From contig JAXHMJ010000003.1 in NCBI GenBank assembly GCA_034521575.1, positions 434,001 to 498,000 of the forward strand: a stretch of 64,000 bases of DNA, read 5' to 3'. This DNA is from a candidate division KSB1 bacterium. GTDB lineage: Bacteria > Zhuqueibacterota > Zhuqueibacteria > Residuimicrobiales > Krinioviventaceae. A program made the translations under genes and the position numbers. How positions within the stretch are numbered: the stretch's first letter is position 1; every line of letters starts with the position of its first letter. The notes under the pieces are model-generated. The model was not told the DNA's origin and did not search any database. It saw only the letters and a list, made by a program, of their open reading frames with translations. Shown one piece after another: positions 37,690 to 49,100 of this stretch.

Positions 37690-39624
37690 ATGAAAAGTTA
37701 TACGCTTTATAGCGGTTTGATGTTTTTTTTGATTATTTGCGTTTCTTGTTTGAACGCATCTGAATGGGAAGCGAGTTCTCCGGATGATCGATTGCGCTTG
37801 ATTGTAAAGAAGGATGCTGATGAGTATCTATACTATTGTCTTACATGCCAAAACAGCACGATTCTGGACTGGTCAAAATTAAGTATGGGACTAGAAGATC
37901 GAATGATCGGTCGAGATCTGATTATAAGCAATGTGTCGATAGTCGCTATTCAGGATGAATATAGACTGGTTCATGGAAAGCAGAAATCTGTTCGCTATAA
38001 AGCGAATGAAATGGTTTTATCCATGCAGGATCAAAAAAAACAACAATATAATATCATGTTTAGAGTGTATAATGACGGATTGGCATTCAGATATGGTTTT
38101 TTAGGCAGCCAGAAACAACTCACCCTTAATCAGGATTTAACCACATTTTGCGTGAATAAAAACAGTACAGGATTTTTACAGCCCTATCAAAAACCGGGTA
38201 AAAATACACCTTCCTATGAAGAGAGTTTCTATCATCTCAAAAATTTAAGCCAAACCTCTCCGACAGGTGTGGGCTGGGCTTTTCCTGCTTTATATTCCAT
38301 TGAGGGTGACAGACACTGGATGCTTGTTACCGAGGCAGGCCTTGACGAAACGCAATGTGCTTTTCATTTTAAAACCGGTAATAAAACAGGGGAATATCGT
38401 TTTGTATTTCCCGAACCTGATGATGGGAACAATTATGGTAATGCGTTTCCGGAATGTGATCTTTGCTGGTATTCACCGTGGCGCGTCTTTATTGTCGGCG
38501 ATTCACTCGAGGATATTGTAGAATCTACGTTGATTACACATGTAAATCCGCCTGCACAGAAAGATGATTACAGCTGGGTACGTCCCGGCAGGGTGTCCTG
38601 GAGCTGGTGGTCCACCAGACCGAACTCGGTGAATTATAATTATTATAAAAAGTTTATTGATCTGGCGGCGGATATGAATTGGGAATATTCGCTCATTGAT
38701 GCCGGTTGGCCCGAGTTGGGTGAAAATCAAATCATCGACCTCGTAAATTATGCAAAAACCCGAAATGTGGATATCATTCTCTGGTACAACTCGGGAGGTC
38801 CCCAAAGTGGTTCACATCACAGTCCCATGCATCGACTCTGGCAGCAATCCATTCGTCGGGAAGAAATGCAATGGCTGAATAAAATCGGCGTCAAGGGAAT
38901 TAAGGTTGATTTTTTTGTGAGTGACAAGCAGGAGATTATCAAATATTATCTCGATATTTTAAAGGATGCAGCAGAATTTCAATTAATGGTTAATTTCCAC
39001 GGCTGTACGCTGCCCCGTGGCTGGTCCAGAACGTATCCCAATTTAATGACAATGGAAGCCGTCAATGGTGCGGAAAGATATTTGTTTAAACCTTCTTATA
39101 AAGATAAAAGTCCTGAACAAAATACAATCCTGCCCTTTACCCGGAATGTGGTTGGCCCTATGGATTTCACGCCTGTCACCTTTTCAGCTGAATCCAGAAA
39201 AACCACACAAGCCCATGAACTGGCTCTTTCCGTTATTTTTCAGTCCGGATGGCAGCATTTCCCGGACAAACCGGATGTTTATCAACAGTCACAATGGAAC
39301 GATTTCCTTCAAAAGGTCTCCAGCGACTGGGATGATGTTCATTATATTGATGGTTATCCTGGTGACTTTGTTTGTCTTGCAAGAAGACACAAGGATGATT
39401 GGTATTTTGCTGCAATTAATAGCGGCAGTGAAAAGACGATAAAAATGTCTCTGGACTTTATAAATCCCGGTGAGTATAAAAGTACGTTGTATCATGACGA
39501 GTCTGAACACTCTAAAACGATGCAGGTTAGTCCCATAAGGATAAAAACAACCGATATACCGGAAATTCCGGTTGGAGAGAATGGAGGATTTGTTTTTGTC
39601 TTGAAGAACAGTTTCAAAAAATGA
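37690..39624 (+). CDS. GH97 alpha-glycosidase, retaining type
   Basis: A 644-residue enzyme with signal peptide, an N-terminal beta-supersandwich ('WEASSPDDRLRLIVKKD', 'YNIMFRVYNDGLAFRY'), a TIM barrel ('RVSWSWWSTRPNS', 'EYSLIDAGWPE', 'GIKVDFFVSDKQEII', 'NFHGCTLPRGWSRTYPNLMTMEAVNGAE', cited by 'TMEAVNGAE') and a C-terminal beta domain. The Asp in 'IKVDFF' is the nucleophile of the retaining alpha-galactosidase-like subgroup; inverting SusB-type members lack it. The start is the ATG at 37690, since upstream codons do not form a signal peptide. Confidence 0.92.
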   Translation: MKSYTLYSGLMFFLIICVSCLNASEWEASSPDDRLRLIVKKDADEYLYYCLTCQNSTILDWSKLSMGLEDRMIGRDLIISNVSIVAIQDEYRLVHGKQKSVRYKANEMVLSMQDQKKQQYNIMFRVYNDGLAFRYGFLGSQKQLTLNQDLTTFCVNKNSTGFLQPYQKPGKNTPSYEESFYHLKNLSQTSPTGVGWAFPALYSIEGDRHWMLVTEAGLDETQCAFHFKTGNKTGEYRFVFPEPDDGNNYGNAFPECDLCWYSPWRVFIVGDSLEDIVESTLITHVNPPAQKDDYSWVRPGRVSWSWWSTRPNSVNYNYYKKFIDLAADMNWEYSLIDAGWPELGENQIIDLVNYAKTRNVDIILWYNSGGPQSGSHHSPMHRLWQQSIRREEMQWLNKIGVKGIKVDFFVSDKQEIIKYYLDILKDAAEFQLMVNFHGCTLPRGWSRTYPNLMTMEAVNGAERYLFKPSYKDKSPEQNTILPFTRNVVGPMDFTPVTFSAESRKTTQAHELALSVIFQSGWQHFPDKPDVYQQSQWNDFLQKVSSDWDDVHYIDGYPGDFVCLARRHKDDWYFAAINSGSEKTIKMSLDFINPGEYKSTLYHDESEHSKTMQVSPIRIKTTDIPEIPVGENGGFVFVLKNSFKK

Positions 39625-39727
39625 CAGTATGTTAATTGTTTCCCTTGATTAAAAATTTTGCCATCGTGTGGCTGAAACATCAAGATGAATGATTGCTGAT
39701 TTTTTTAACGACAATGAGAGGTGTTTT

Positions 39728-41311
39728 ATGTCTATTTCAAGAAGAAGGTTTATCCAGTCAACAACATCCTTGTTTGGTATGGCTGCAGCAGGTGCCTGGT
39801 TGACAAGTTGTCAAAAGAAAATTTCAAAACCCAATATACTGCTGATTATGGCTGATGATATGGGGTTTTCTGACCTGGGGTGCTACGGATCTGAGATAAA
39901 GACACCTCATATTGACCGACTGGCTCGGGAGGGCTTGAGATTCACACAATTTTATAATGCAGCGAGATGTTGCCCGACCCGTGCCTCTCTGTTGACAGGA
40001 TTATATCCTCATCAAGTCGGAATGGGCGGTATGGTCGTTCGAAAACCGGATGAGAGCTATACAGGTGCTTATCAGGGATATTTAAATAATGAATGCGTAA
40101 CTCTGGCTGAAGCATTGAAACCTGTCGGATACACCACACTTATGTCAGGAAAATGGCACGTTGGTGAATTTAGACCTGTCTGGCCGGTTGATCGCGGTTT
40201 TGACCGGTATTGGGGACTGATCAGTGGTGCGGCAAACTATTACAACGTTACCCGCACTAAAAATCATCAACCGATACGAACAATGGCACGGGATAACGAA
40301 GAAATTCCACTCCCGACTGAGAACTTTTACATGACCGATGCTATTACTGAAAATGCAATAGAGATGTTGAAAGAGAATAGCGATAAACCCTTTTTTCAAT
40401 ATGTTGCATATACAGCACCGCATTGGCCTCTACATGCTTTGCCCGAGGATATAGAGAAATATAAAGGCAAGTATATGGAGGGATGGGATGCTTTGAGAAA
40501 AAAACGTTATCAAAAAATGGTCGAACTGGGTATCATCCGCAAAGAATGGGGCTTGTCTCCAAAAGATGAGGGTGCAATAGATTGGGAAAATGTTCCAGAT
40601 CACGAATTAATGGATTTAAAAATGGCCATATATGCGGCTCAAATTGACCGTATGGATCAGGGGGTCGGAAAGATACTCCAAACGCTCCAGGAACAAGGTC
40701 GTCTGGATAATACAATTGTACTTTTTCTTTCTGATAATGGCGCTTGCTCCGAGTATGGACCGCTTGGACATGATTTTTGGGAAAACGGTGTGTTGCCTGG
40801 CGGTGAAGAATCCTATCAGAGTTATGGGAGATCATGGTCAAACGCCTCCAATACGCCATTCAGGCTGCATAAACATTGGGTTCATGAAGGCGGTATTGCC
40901 ACACCACTGATTGTGCGTTGGCCCCAAATGATTCCAAAGGGCGGTAAGATGACCCATCAACCCGGTCATATTATTGATATCATGGCAACCTTGATTGATA
41001 TTGCAGGAGTAGAATATCCGTCCAATAATAATGGGAATACTGTACAACCACTACGAGGAAAGTCTTTACTGCCCGTTTTAAGAGGCAAAGTCAGGGAACC
41101 CCATTCCTATTTGTTCTGGGAACATGAAGAAAACAAGGCTGTTCGTCACGGAAAGTGGAAATTGGTCGCTGAATCCGGCAAAGAATGGGAGTTGTATGAC
41201 ATAGAAAGCGATCGATCAGAAATGGATGATTTAGCCGCGGAACATCCGGAAATTGTCAAGGAAATGAATATTGCCTGGGAACAATGGGCAAACAAGGTTG
41301 GAGTGAAATAG
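39728..41311 (+). CDS. Sulfatase/arylsulfatase (S1 family), Tat-type signal
   Basis: A 527-residue second sulfatase, of the arylsulfatase A type. The leader 'ISRRRFIQSTTSLFGMAAAGAWLTSC' has twin arginines and a lipobox-like Cys. The core motifs are 'KPNILLIMADDMGFSDLGCYG', cited by 'LLIMADDMGFSDLG', 'ARCCPTRASLLTG' (formylglycine Cys in CxPxR), 'SGKWHVGEF' and 'LFLSDNGACSEYG'. It is not closely related to the sulfatase at 34742 and probably acts on a different sulfate position. It is the last gene of module A. The ATG is preceded by a weak GAGAGG site. Confidence 0.94.
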   Translation: MSISRRRFIQSTTSLFGMAAAGAWLTSCQKKISKPNILLIMADDMGFSDLGCYGSEIKTPHIDRLAREGLRFTQFYNAARCCPTRASLLTGLYPHQVGMGGMVVRKPDESYTGAYQGYLNNECVTLAEALKPVGYTTLMSGKWHVGEFRPVWPVDRGFDRYWGLISGAANYYNVTRTKNHQPIRTMARDNEEIPLPTENFYMTDAITENAIEMLKENSDKPFFQYVAYTAPHWPLHALPEDIEKYKGKYMEGWDALRKKRYQKMVELGIIRKEWGLSPKDEGAIDWENVPDHELMDLKMAIYAAQIDRMDQGVGKILQTLQEQGRLDNTIVLFLSDNGACSEYGPLGHDFWENGVLPGGEESYQSYGRSWSNASNTPFRLHKHWVHEGGIATPLIVRWPQMIPKGGKMTHQPGHIIDIMATLIDIAGVEYPSNNNGNTVQPLRGKSLLPVLRGKVREPHSYLFWEHEENKAVRHGKWKLVAESGKEWELYDIESDRSEMDDLAAEHPEIVKEMNIAWEQWANKVGVK

Positions 41312-41359
41312 CGGCTAATTTTTTTAATTTGAATTGATGATAATTAATGTTGTTCTGCT

Positions 41360-41450
41360 CAAGCCGCCTTGCTCGGAGTGATTTCAATTCCGTATGCCTG
41401 TGTCCCTATGGATCAGTGGGGAAGTATCATCATTTACAAAGCGAGAATTA
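41360..41450 (-). pseudogene. MNT nucleotidyltransferase relic (C-terminal end), copy 1 at the module junction
   Basis: About 90 bases resemble the 3' end of the MNT gene (as at 55090-55180) on the opposite strand and also the nearby relic at 41622. Reading frames are broken. It abuts the relic of a small protein gene. Confidence 0.55.
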
Positions 41451-41594
41451 CGGGATCAACATGCTTTAAAATTTGAACATGATACAGATGCTGTTTTTGA
41501 TGATATTCTTAAACGGCAAAAATTATCAGACCGAAAACAGATTTCTTTGCCCGGTCGCAAGCCGGATTCAAGGCGAAAAAAACGATCGGGTTGA
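41450..41594 (+). pseudogene. 5'-truncated small antitoxin-like gene
   Basis: Encodes '...RDQHALKFEHDTDAVFDDILKRQ' through 'ISLPGRKPDSRRKKRSG' and a stop codon. A second copy at 56500-56682 has an intact start ('MWQDPVVKETRALRDQYA'), showing that the first 13 or so codons are missing here. The pattern resembles the small 'W.DPIVEE.R..R...A..F..D..AI..DL' proteins often found beside toxin genes; function is not established. Confidence 0.6.
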
Positions 41595-41621
41595 ATTTGT
41601 TGATTCATTTTTTAGATCGTT

Positions 41622-41821
41622 CAAGCCGCCCGGCTCCTGATCTCAATTTTGCTCTGCCTGGCCCTATGGATTACCGGGGAACCCTTTGTCATGTTCAAAG
41701 CGAAACCGACCACGTCTCGATTTGAGCATTGTATTCACTCGTCAACCGCCAGAGTTTGCCAGGTTGCTGATCATTGCGCCGATCAAATGCCTTTCCCGCT
41801 CACATCACATCGATATCACTC
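41622..41821 (-). pseudogene. MNT nucleotidyltransferase relic, copy 2 at the module junction
   Basis: About 200 bases match the 3' two-thirds of the MNT gene at 55087-55300 on the minus strand, with changes that break the frame. Together with the preceding small-gene relic it forms a convergent pair that is repeated at 56500-56932. It ends 110 bases before the first giant protein gene. Confidence 0.8.
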
Positions 41822-41932
41822 ATTATTCGAGTTTGCAGTATCATATTTTCAACCAAGGAATATTTTTAGCTCATTATTGTTATACCGGCTCTGTACTTTC
41901 TTGTATTTATTATTTATGGGAGTTTATTGATT

Positions 41933-44900
41933 ATGAAAACAGTTGGATTACTTGCGCTGATGGCGCTTTTGACGGGTTTGAGTCTGAACGCTCAAACTCT
42001 GGACAGTGTCAAATATTGTTATGACCTTGAGATAGAAGATATTGACTGTAAAGGCGACACCGGCAATGTGATTGATGTACAACGATTTGATCCCGCGCTG
42101 GGGCGTCTCGAAAACGTGCGTATGCATCTCAAAATGGATGTGGAACACACATTTAAAGTTGAAAATACCGCTGCCGGAGAGTCAGAGGTGGCGCTGGATA
42201 TTTTCAGTGATGTGAGCTCCGGTCTGCCTTTGAATGTCACCGCACTGATGCAGACAAAGGTGGAAATTGACACGATCTATCTGGATGCTTATGATGGAAT
42301 TACGGATTACGCAGGCCCCTCCGGATATCAGATCGATGGTCTTGTCGGCAGCGGCGGTCCCGCCAATACGAACGAAACTGAAAAAGTTTACAGCGGCCAG
42401 GATCTGGTTGATTTTCAATTTGCGGGTTCAGGAACGTACCCGACCAAAACCTGCGAACAAACTTCTTTCAGTGTGTACGGCGGGGGCGGGAATGCAGACA
42501 TGAATATCATTACCAACGGCACGGTTCAGCTTTGCGTGACCTATTATTATGTCAAAGAGTCGGATCTTTCTCTGCAGAAAACCGTATCTGCCAATTATCC
42601 GGCGGTTGGCGATAGCGTGGATTTCAGAATTACGGTGACCAATGACGGACCCACCCTCGCTACAGGTGTAGAGGTGAGCGATCCGCTGCCCGTACCGTTG
42701 ACAGCGGTCGCCCCCATCCAGACCGGTTATGATCCGGTTTCAGGTATCTGGACTGTGGATTCTCTAACGACAGGAGAGAGCAAAGAACTGAATATTCGCA
42801 CGGTCGTGAATACAGGAGGCGCAACCGTTACCAATATTGCACAGGTCTCTGCCTCTGATCTTCCCGATCCGGATTCCGAGCCCGATAATAACGAGTCCGG
42901 CGAGGACGATCAGGATGAGGTTCAGGTTACGTTATATCAGCTCGGTCAGATCGGTGATTATGTCTGGTTTGATGATGACCGTCAAGGGGATCAGGATAGC
43001 GGTGAATCCGGTGTTGACAATGTACGAATTTGGCTTTATGATAACGCGGGCAATCTTTTGGATACCCGGGTCACCGATGCTTCGGGCGCTTTTATGTTTT
43101 CGGATTTGCATTGGGGAGACTATGTGATTGTACTGGATCGAACCAGCCTGCCCGAGGATTACGAGTCACTGATTTCAGATACTGTTTTTGTTGATCTTGA
43201 TCCCGGTGCGAGTTATCTTGAAGCCGATTTTCCGGTGGCAAAGGCGTATTCAAAACTTGGCGATTATGTCTGGCGTGATCTTGACCGGGATGGCGTTCAG
43301 GATGCGAATGAACCCGGTATTGAGAATGTGCGCTTGTTCCTGGAAAACGGGACGGGTGTGATTGACACGGTCGTCACGGATGAACAGGGGTATTACCTGT
43401 TTACCAATATCGAGGATACGCTGGTTCAGATTGTTCTGGACACAACAACCATTCCTCAAGGGTATGAACTCACCAGTGGAACGATTCCCGGTGGATTTTT
43501 GCAAACGCCGCCCGGAACTGTCCGTCTTGATCTCGATTACGGATTTCATTATTTCCATGGAAGTATCGGCGATCTGGTCTGGTATGATTTAAACCGGAAT
43601 GGGACTGTGGATGAGGGAGAGCCCGGCATCTCGGATATGATTGTATATCTCCTAAATGAAAAGGGTGAACGCATCGCAAAAACAGTGACGGATCAGCAAG
43701 GCAAATATACGTTTAAGAATATACCGCACGGTTCCTATACGATCGCAGTCGACCTCAATTCGGTTCCGGGGTATTTCAGCATGACAACCGATGATTCTAT
43801 GGCTGTTGAATTGAAAAAATATCAAAATTATGTGCTTGCGGATTTTGGATTCTGGAGTCCTGCTGCAAAGTATATGCAGGGCGGGCAGCGAAAAGTTCTG
43901 GCCTGGTACGAAAACTCACTGCAACCTTCACCGCTTGTAAAACAGGATTATGAGCATCAGGATGTGTTTTACGGGAATTCCTATACATCCACACGCTATG
44001 AATACGATATCCTGCTTGCCTGGGCGTCGGGTATTGACGGGTTTGTGGTAGAATGGTACGGCCAGACCGACAACCCATCCAATCCATCCTCACAGCGTTT
44101 GCTGGCCCTTTTGCATACCGCACATGAAATGAATGAACGCTACCGGGAATCCGGTTTTCGGTTTGAGATCATAGCCGTGCAGCATGAAAATTCGGTTGGA
44201 ACCTGGGAAGAGAATTTTCAGTTCCTGGCTGATTCTGTTCTCCAACATCCCGCTTATTGGGGCAGAGGCGACAATTCGTTTGCACCGTTGTTTGTTTTTC
44301 ATAATGAGCAAACAATGCTGGAGCCGAAGAAAATCTCCCGGCTTGCGGATCGATTGCTCCCGGATTTTGTTTATTTGGGCTGGAACGAGGGCTATAATCT
44401 CTCGGTATTTGAAGATTTTGACCTTCTGTATCCCTGGGTTCAGCCCATGAATCGGGAGTACGATACAGAATCCGGTTTGCTCTGGGGAGACCAATACCTA
44501 AATTTTGAATATAACAATATGAACCGTATGCCGGACAATGCAGATATTTTGTTTTCCATTGGTGCGGTTTGGCCGGGATATAATAATGGATCAAAGAGTC
44601 AGCCCCGATTTATTGATGCTCAGGACACTCTGGTCTATCAAAAGACATGGGAAAAGGTTTTGGCCTACAGTAATCATAAAAATATTTTTGAACAATTGCC
44701 TATGGCATGGACGCTGATTCAGTCCTGGAATGTTTTCTCAGACAAGACGGACATTGTCACCACACATGAAAATCGATACAAATTTGAGAGAATGACACAG
44801 CGTTACAGCCGCCTGTTCAAAGGTGATGAAGAACGACGCGTTTCTTCGGACCTGGGATTGCTGGTGCCGTCAAAATTACGGCAAGTTAGAATCAAAGCAA

Positions 44901-46150
44901 TTCAGCATCCTGAAATATCCTGGCAGCTTGATTTTGCAGCAACGCGTGCCATGGCGAATTATTTTGTTCAGGATTATCAAGAAGCCGTCAGTATTCTTGA
45001 TCAGGCGCTGGGTCTGGCGCCTTCAAAGGTGCACGTGCTGGAAAGTGCGGATACGTTTATCGAACTCGAGTGGGATGCTGCAGCGGCTGCCAATGCCTAT
45101 CATATTTTTTATTCAAAAGATTCCACTGATTTTCAAATCAATTCACGTGAATGGCCGGACGTGCAGACCCGGTACACGACGAAAGCGCGCCTAAAAGGTC
45201 TGGAAGCGGGAAATGTCTATTATATTGCTGTGGCGCCTGCGGATACAGCGCTTGATGCGTACACCCATTATGGCTGGTACCGGAATCAATTTTCAGATGC
45301 AGATATCATCGCGGTAACCCTCAATAAGAATAATGACGACATCATTCCGCCGTCCCCGGTGCATCATGACAATCACCTCGTTTTTGTTTCCGGTTCTCCC
45401 ACTTTTAAAAAGGGGGAACAGCAACTGGACTGGTCAAATGCTGTAGACGGCGATTACACAGGCTGGGATGCAACGGTCTGGGCGCAGGGTTCGGATAAAC
45501 CGTCCGATACAGCCTGGGCTATTTTTGAATTTGCTGATCATGCCCGTTATCAGTTTAATTATGTGGCATTAACCACGGATAACGGCAATGACGATAATAA
45601 TTATCATTATTTGAAAACAAAACGGATTGAAGTATGGGTTTCCAATACGGGAACAGACCCTGACGATTTTCATAAAGTTCTGAATACGTTTTTCAAATCC
45701 GACGGTACTGAACGGATGTGGGCGCCGCTGCAGGAATATGTAAAAGCAAAATATGTGATGTTGCGCTTGATCTTTCCGCATTACCACCAGGGAGGATGGC
45801 GGCAGATCGTTGAATTTGAGGTTCACACGCAAGAAAAACAAGGCGCGGTGCCCGCTTCTGAGAACCAGGCATTTAAAACGGTGCCCGGCTCTTTTTCCTG
45901 TGAATCCAATTTCCCAAACCCCTTTAATCCATCCACCACAATCCGCTATACCCTGGCCGAGGCAGCGGATGTAAGCTTGAATATCTATAACCTGAACGGC
46001 CAGCTTGTTGAAACGTTGGTGCGCGAATATCAATCCGCCGGAAGCTATCAGGCGACCTGGCATTCGGATGAACATCCGTCAGGTGTTTATATTTATCGGT
46101 TAAACGCCGGATCTTTTTCCGCCGTGAGACGGATGACTTTATTGAAATAA
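41933..46150 (+). CDS. Giant secreted surface protein: DUF11, SdrD-B repeats, GH99-like and discoidin domains
   Basis: A 1405-residue exported protein. The order is signal peptide; an N-terminal domain like 'choice-of-anchor E' (about 30-208: 'FDPALGRLENVRMHL', 'YDGITDYAGPSG'); one DUF11 domain (213-335); three SdrD B-like repeats (340-640: 'GDYVWRDLDRDGVQDANEPG' is one of the Ca2+-loop cores, cited as 'DLDRDGVQDANEPG'); a GH99/GH71-like barrel (650-990: 'RKVLAWYENS', 'IDGFVVEWYG'); a fibronectin III-like segment; a discoidin (F5/8 C) domain (1165-1300); and a type IX sorting tail ('NFPNPFNPSTTIRYTL'). It is probably a surface glycosidase on a rigid stalk. The ATG at 41933 has GGGAG upstream. 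Confidence 0.88.
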   Translation: MKTVGLLALMALLTGLSLNAQTLDSVKYCYDLEIEDIDCKGDTGNVIDVQRFDPALGRLENVRMHLKMDVEHTFKVENTAAGESEVALDIFSDVSSGLPLNVTALMQTKVEIDTIYLDAYDGITDYAGPSGYQIDGLVGSGGPANTNETEKVYSGQDLVDFQFAGSGTYPTKTCEQTSFSVYGGGGNADMNIITNGTVQLCVTYYYVKESDLSLQKTVSANYPAVGDSVDFRITVTNDGPTLATGVEVSDPLPVPLTAVAPIQTGYDPVSGIWTVDSLTTGESKELNIRTVVNTGGATVTNIAQVSASDLPDPDSEPDNNESGEDDQDEVQVTLYQLGQIGDYVWFDDDRQGDQDSGESGVDNVRIWLYDNAGNLLDTRVTDASGAFMFSDLHWGDYVIVLDRTSLPEDYESLISDTVFVDLDPGASYLEADFPVAKAYSKLGDYVWRDLDRDGVQDANEPGIENVRLFLENGTGVIDTVVTDEQGYYLFTNIEDTLVQIVLDTTTIPQGYELTSGTIPGGFLQTPPGTVRLDLDYGFHYFHGSIGDLVWYDLNRNGTVDEGEPGISDMIVYLLNEKGERIAKTVTDQQGKYTFKNIPHGSYTIAVDLNSVPGYFSMTTDDSMAVELKKYQNYVLADFGFWSPAAKYMQGGQRKVLAWYENSLQPSPLVKQDYEHQDVFYGNSYTSTRYEYDILLAWASGIDGFVVEWYGQTDNPSNPSSQRLLALLHTAHEMNERYRESGFRFEIIAVQHENSVGTWEENFQFLADSVLQHPAYWGRGDNSFAPLFVFHNEQTMLEPKKISRLADRLLPDFVYLGWNEGYNLSVFEDFDLLYPWVQPMNREYDTESGLLWGDQYLNFEYNNMNRMPDNADILFSIGAVWPGYNNGSKSQPRFIDAQDTLVYQKTWEKVLAYSNHKNIFEQLPMAWTLIQSWNVFSDKTDIVTTHENRYKFERMTQRYSRLFKGDEERRVSSDLGLLVPSKLRQVRIKAIQHPEISWQLDFAATRAMANYFVQDYQEAVSILDQALGLAPSKVHVLESADTFIELEWDAAAAANAYHIFYSKDSTDFQINSREWPDVQTRYTTKARLKGLEAGNVYYIAVAPADTALDAYTHYGWYRNQFSDADIIAVTLNKNNDDIIPPSPVHHDNHLVFVSGSPTFKKGEQQLDWSNAVDGDYTGWDATVWAQGSDKPSDTAWAIFEFADHARYQFNYVALTTDNGNDDNNYHYLKTKRIEVWVSNTGTDPDDFHKVLNTFFKSDGTERMWAPLQEYVKAKYVMLRLIFPHYHQGGWRQIVEFEVHTQEKQGAVPASENQAFKTVPGSFSCESNFPNPFNPSTTIRYTLAEAADVSLNIYNLNGQLVETLVREYQSAGSYQATWHSDEHPSGVYIYRLNAGSFSAVRRMTLLK

Positions 46151-46165
46151 ACAGGAGATGATATC

Positions 46166-49100
46166 ATGAATAAATATATAAATATAATTATATTCACGGT
46201 TCTGGTTTTTGCGGCCTCCGCCTGGTCCCAGATCACCACACAGACGGTCGAGGACTCGACAGGGTGGATGACGACTGACTGGACCGAATCGGTTGTTCTG
46301 GATCAATTTGATTCGTCGCTTGGACGCCTGGTGAGCGCAAAGCTCGTGATCAATGTCGCCAGTCTTCAGACAGTCAAAGTTGAAAATCTGGAAGACCGGG
46401 AAGCTACGGTCACCGTCAAAGGCATCCTGAATGTCGACGCGACTCTTCCCGAAGGTGGAACACCGGTAGAGTTGCAATCTGTGGCCACAGCCGGGGAACA
46501 ATTTTATCAAGCCTGGGACGGATCAACGGATTATGCGGGGGGGTCCGGTCGAATTGATGAAGATTTGGTTGGAAGTTCTCAGTTTAATCAGGATCGCTAT
46601 GAAAAGACCTATACCGGAACGGACCTTGCTCAATTTATTGGCACGGGCACGGTTTCTGTGGACGGAAATACCGATGCCTATTATAACGTCAGCGGCACCA
46701 CCGGCAAAGTCAGCGCTGAGGTCATTGCGGATGCCAATATGGGAGTTCAGATTGTCTATACCTATTCCCGCGAGGCTGATCTGGAACTGTCCAAGCAGTT
46801 GGATGTTTCCTCTCCGGAAATTGGAGACACGCTGACTTTTACATTAACCGTGAACAATAACGGCGGCCCGCTTGCGGTGGACGGTGTTGTGGTGAGTGAT
46901 CAGCTGCCCGCTAATTTGAGCTTTATCAGTTCGGACGGCGACGGCTCTTACAATGAAACCACCGGTGACTGGACAGTGGGTGACCTGGCGATTGATGAAA
47001 GCAAACAGATTCAGATCAAGACCGAGGTCACGGCAAGCGGAAACACCGAGAATACAGCGGAAATAACAGCAGCTTCCCTGCCGGATCCCGACTCGGAGGT
47101 CAATAATGACAATCCCGCAGAGGATGATCAGGATGCGGTGTCATTTGACGTGCCGCCTCAGGCTGATCTTTCTCTTGAGAAAACGGTCAATCAGACAACT
47201 CCCAATGTGCGAGACGAAATTGAATATACGCTGACGGTGACCAATGACGGGCCGGATGCGGCGGAAAATATAATCGTGACCGATCAGCTGCCGACCGGAT
47301 TGTCGTTTGTTTCAGATAACAGCGGCGGCGACTATGATGAGAGCACCGGAGAGTGGGAGGTGGGTAATCTGAATGTCGGTGAAAGCCAATCTATTGTCAT
47401 TCGGGCGCGTGTAACCCGATCCGGAACCATCAACAACAGCGCTGAAATAACCGCTACCGATACGGATGATCCGGATTCTACGCCGAATAATAATCTGCCC
47501 GGTGAGGATGACCAGGATAATGTGGAAATCAACGTCCCCAATGCGGCGGATTTGTCTTTGCAGAAAACCACCAGCGTGGACAGTATTCGTGCCGGGGAAG
47601 AATTTGATTTTCTGATTACAATTACGAATGACGGTCCGGATGCGGCAAATAATGTCGAGGTCACTGATGTTCTGGACAGTCGTTTGACTTTGGTGTCCTC
47701 AAGTGCGACCCAGGGAAGTTACAACAGCAGCACGGATATCTGGACTGTCGGTACGGTTGCAAACGGCGCCACCGGCACATTGACCCTGACGGTTAGCGCG
47801 GATGACGAATATGATTTGCCCATTGAAAATACGGCCGAGGTGTCTGCGAGCGATGAGTATGACCCGGATTCCACCCCGGGTAACGGCGATCCTGATGAAG
47901 ATGATCAGGATGATTCCAATATCACATCGGTAAAATATGCGGACCTGCAGCTGACCAAAGCAGTCGACGAGGCAACCCCGTATCTCGGTTCTCAGGTTAC
48001 CTTTACGTTAACGCTTGAAAATTCCGGACCGGATCCTGCCTTTAATGTGGTGGTCAATGATGTGCTGCCTGCCGGTCTGTCTTTTGATTCTTCCACACCC
48101 TCGCAAGGCAGTTATAATCAGAGTACCGGCGATTGGTCTGTGGGTGATATCGCAGTCGGAACAACCCATACTCTGACGATCACCGCCACGGTCGACGAGC
48201 CTGACGAAATCACAAACACAGCGCAGGTGAGTTCAGCTGAACCGCTGGACCCGGATTCCGAGCCGGGAAACGATGATCCCGATGAGGATGATCAGGATCA
48301 GGTCACTCTTGATCCGGTGTCCATCGACCTGGACCTGAGCAAATCGGCCAATCAGAGTCAATATTTTTCCAATGATACCGTGGTCTATACTTTGACGTTG
48401 GTCAATAACGGACGCAAAACCGCAAACAATATCGAGATTACAGATGCAATCCCCGCCGGCCTGACCGTGGACCGTGTAACACCTTCGGCCGGAAACTGGA
48501 GCGCGCCTATCTGGAGTCTTGATTCCCTGAACAGCGGCGCCACGGAAACGCTGTCTATCCGGGCTGTTCCAAATACGGTCGGCGATTTCGATAATACCGC
48601 CGAGGTGACAGCAGCGGATGAACCGGATGTGGATTCTACCCCGAATAACAACGCGCCTGATGAAGACGATCAGGATACGGCGGATATCACGGTTCGGGAA
48701 TTGGTGGATCTCAGTCTGCAGAAAAGCGTGGATAATGCTTCGCCTGCAGTCGGCGGACAGGTTGTGTTTACTCTCACCGTATCAAACGCCGGCCCTGATA
48801 ACGCAACTCAGGTTGTTGTCAAGGATGTATTACCGGATGGCCTCTCGTTTGTCAGCGCCAGTCCGGCGGATTATGACGCGGCAACCCATCAGTGGACGGT
48901 GGGAAGCGTGGCCGGCGGTGCGCAAGCCGGCATTGATATCACTGCACGTGTGGACCGCGCCGGGGTGTTTGAAAATACGGCCGAGGTCTCTGCACAGGAT
49001 CAGGAGGATGCGGACAGCACACCGGATAATGGTGATCCTGCTGAAGATGATCAGGACTCGGCTGAACTTCAGGCCGGTGAGGCTGATCTCAGTCTGACCA

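Noticed and set aside
41394-41594. 66-codon frame as an intact gene
   Set aside because: The first codons come from an MNT relic on the other strand; only the last 48 codons belong to the small antitoxin-like family.
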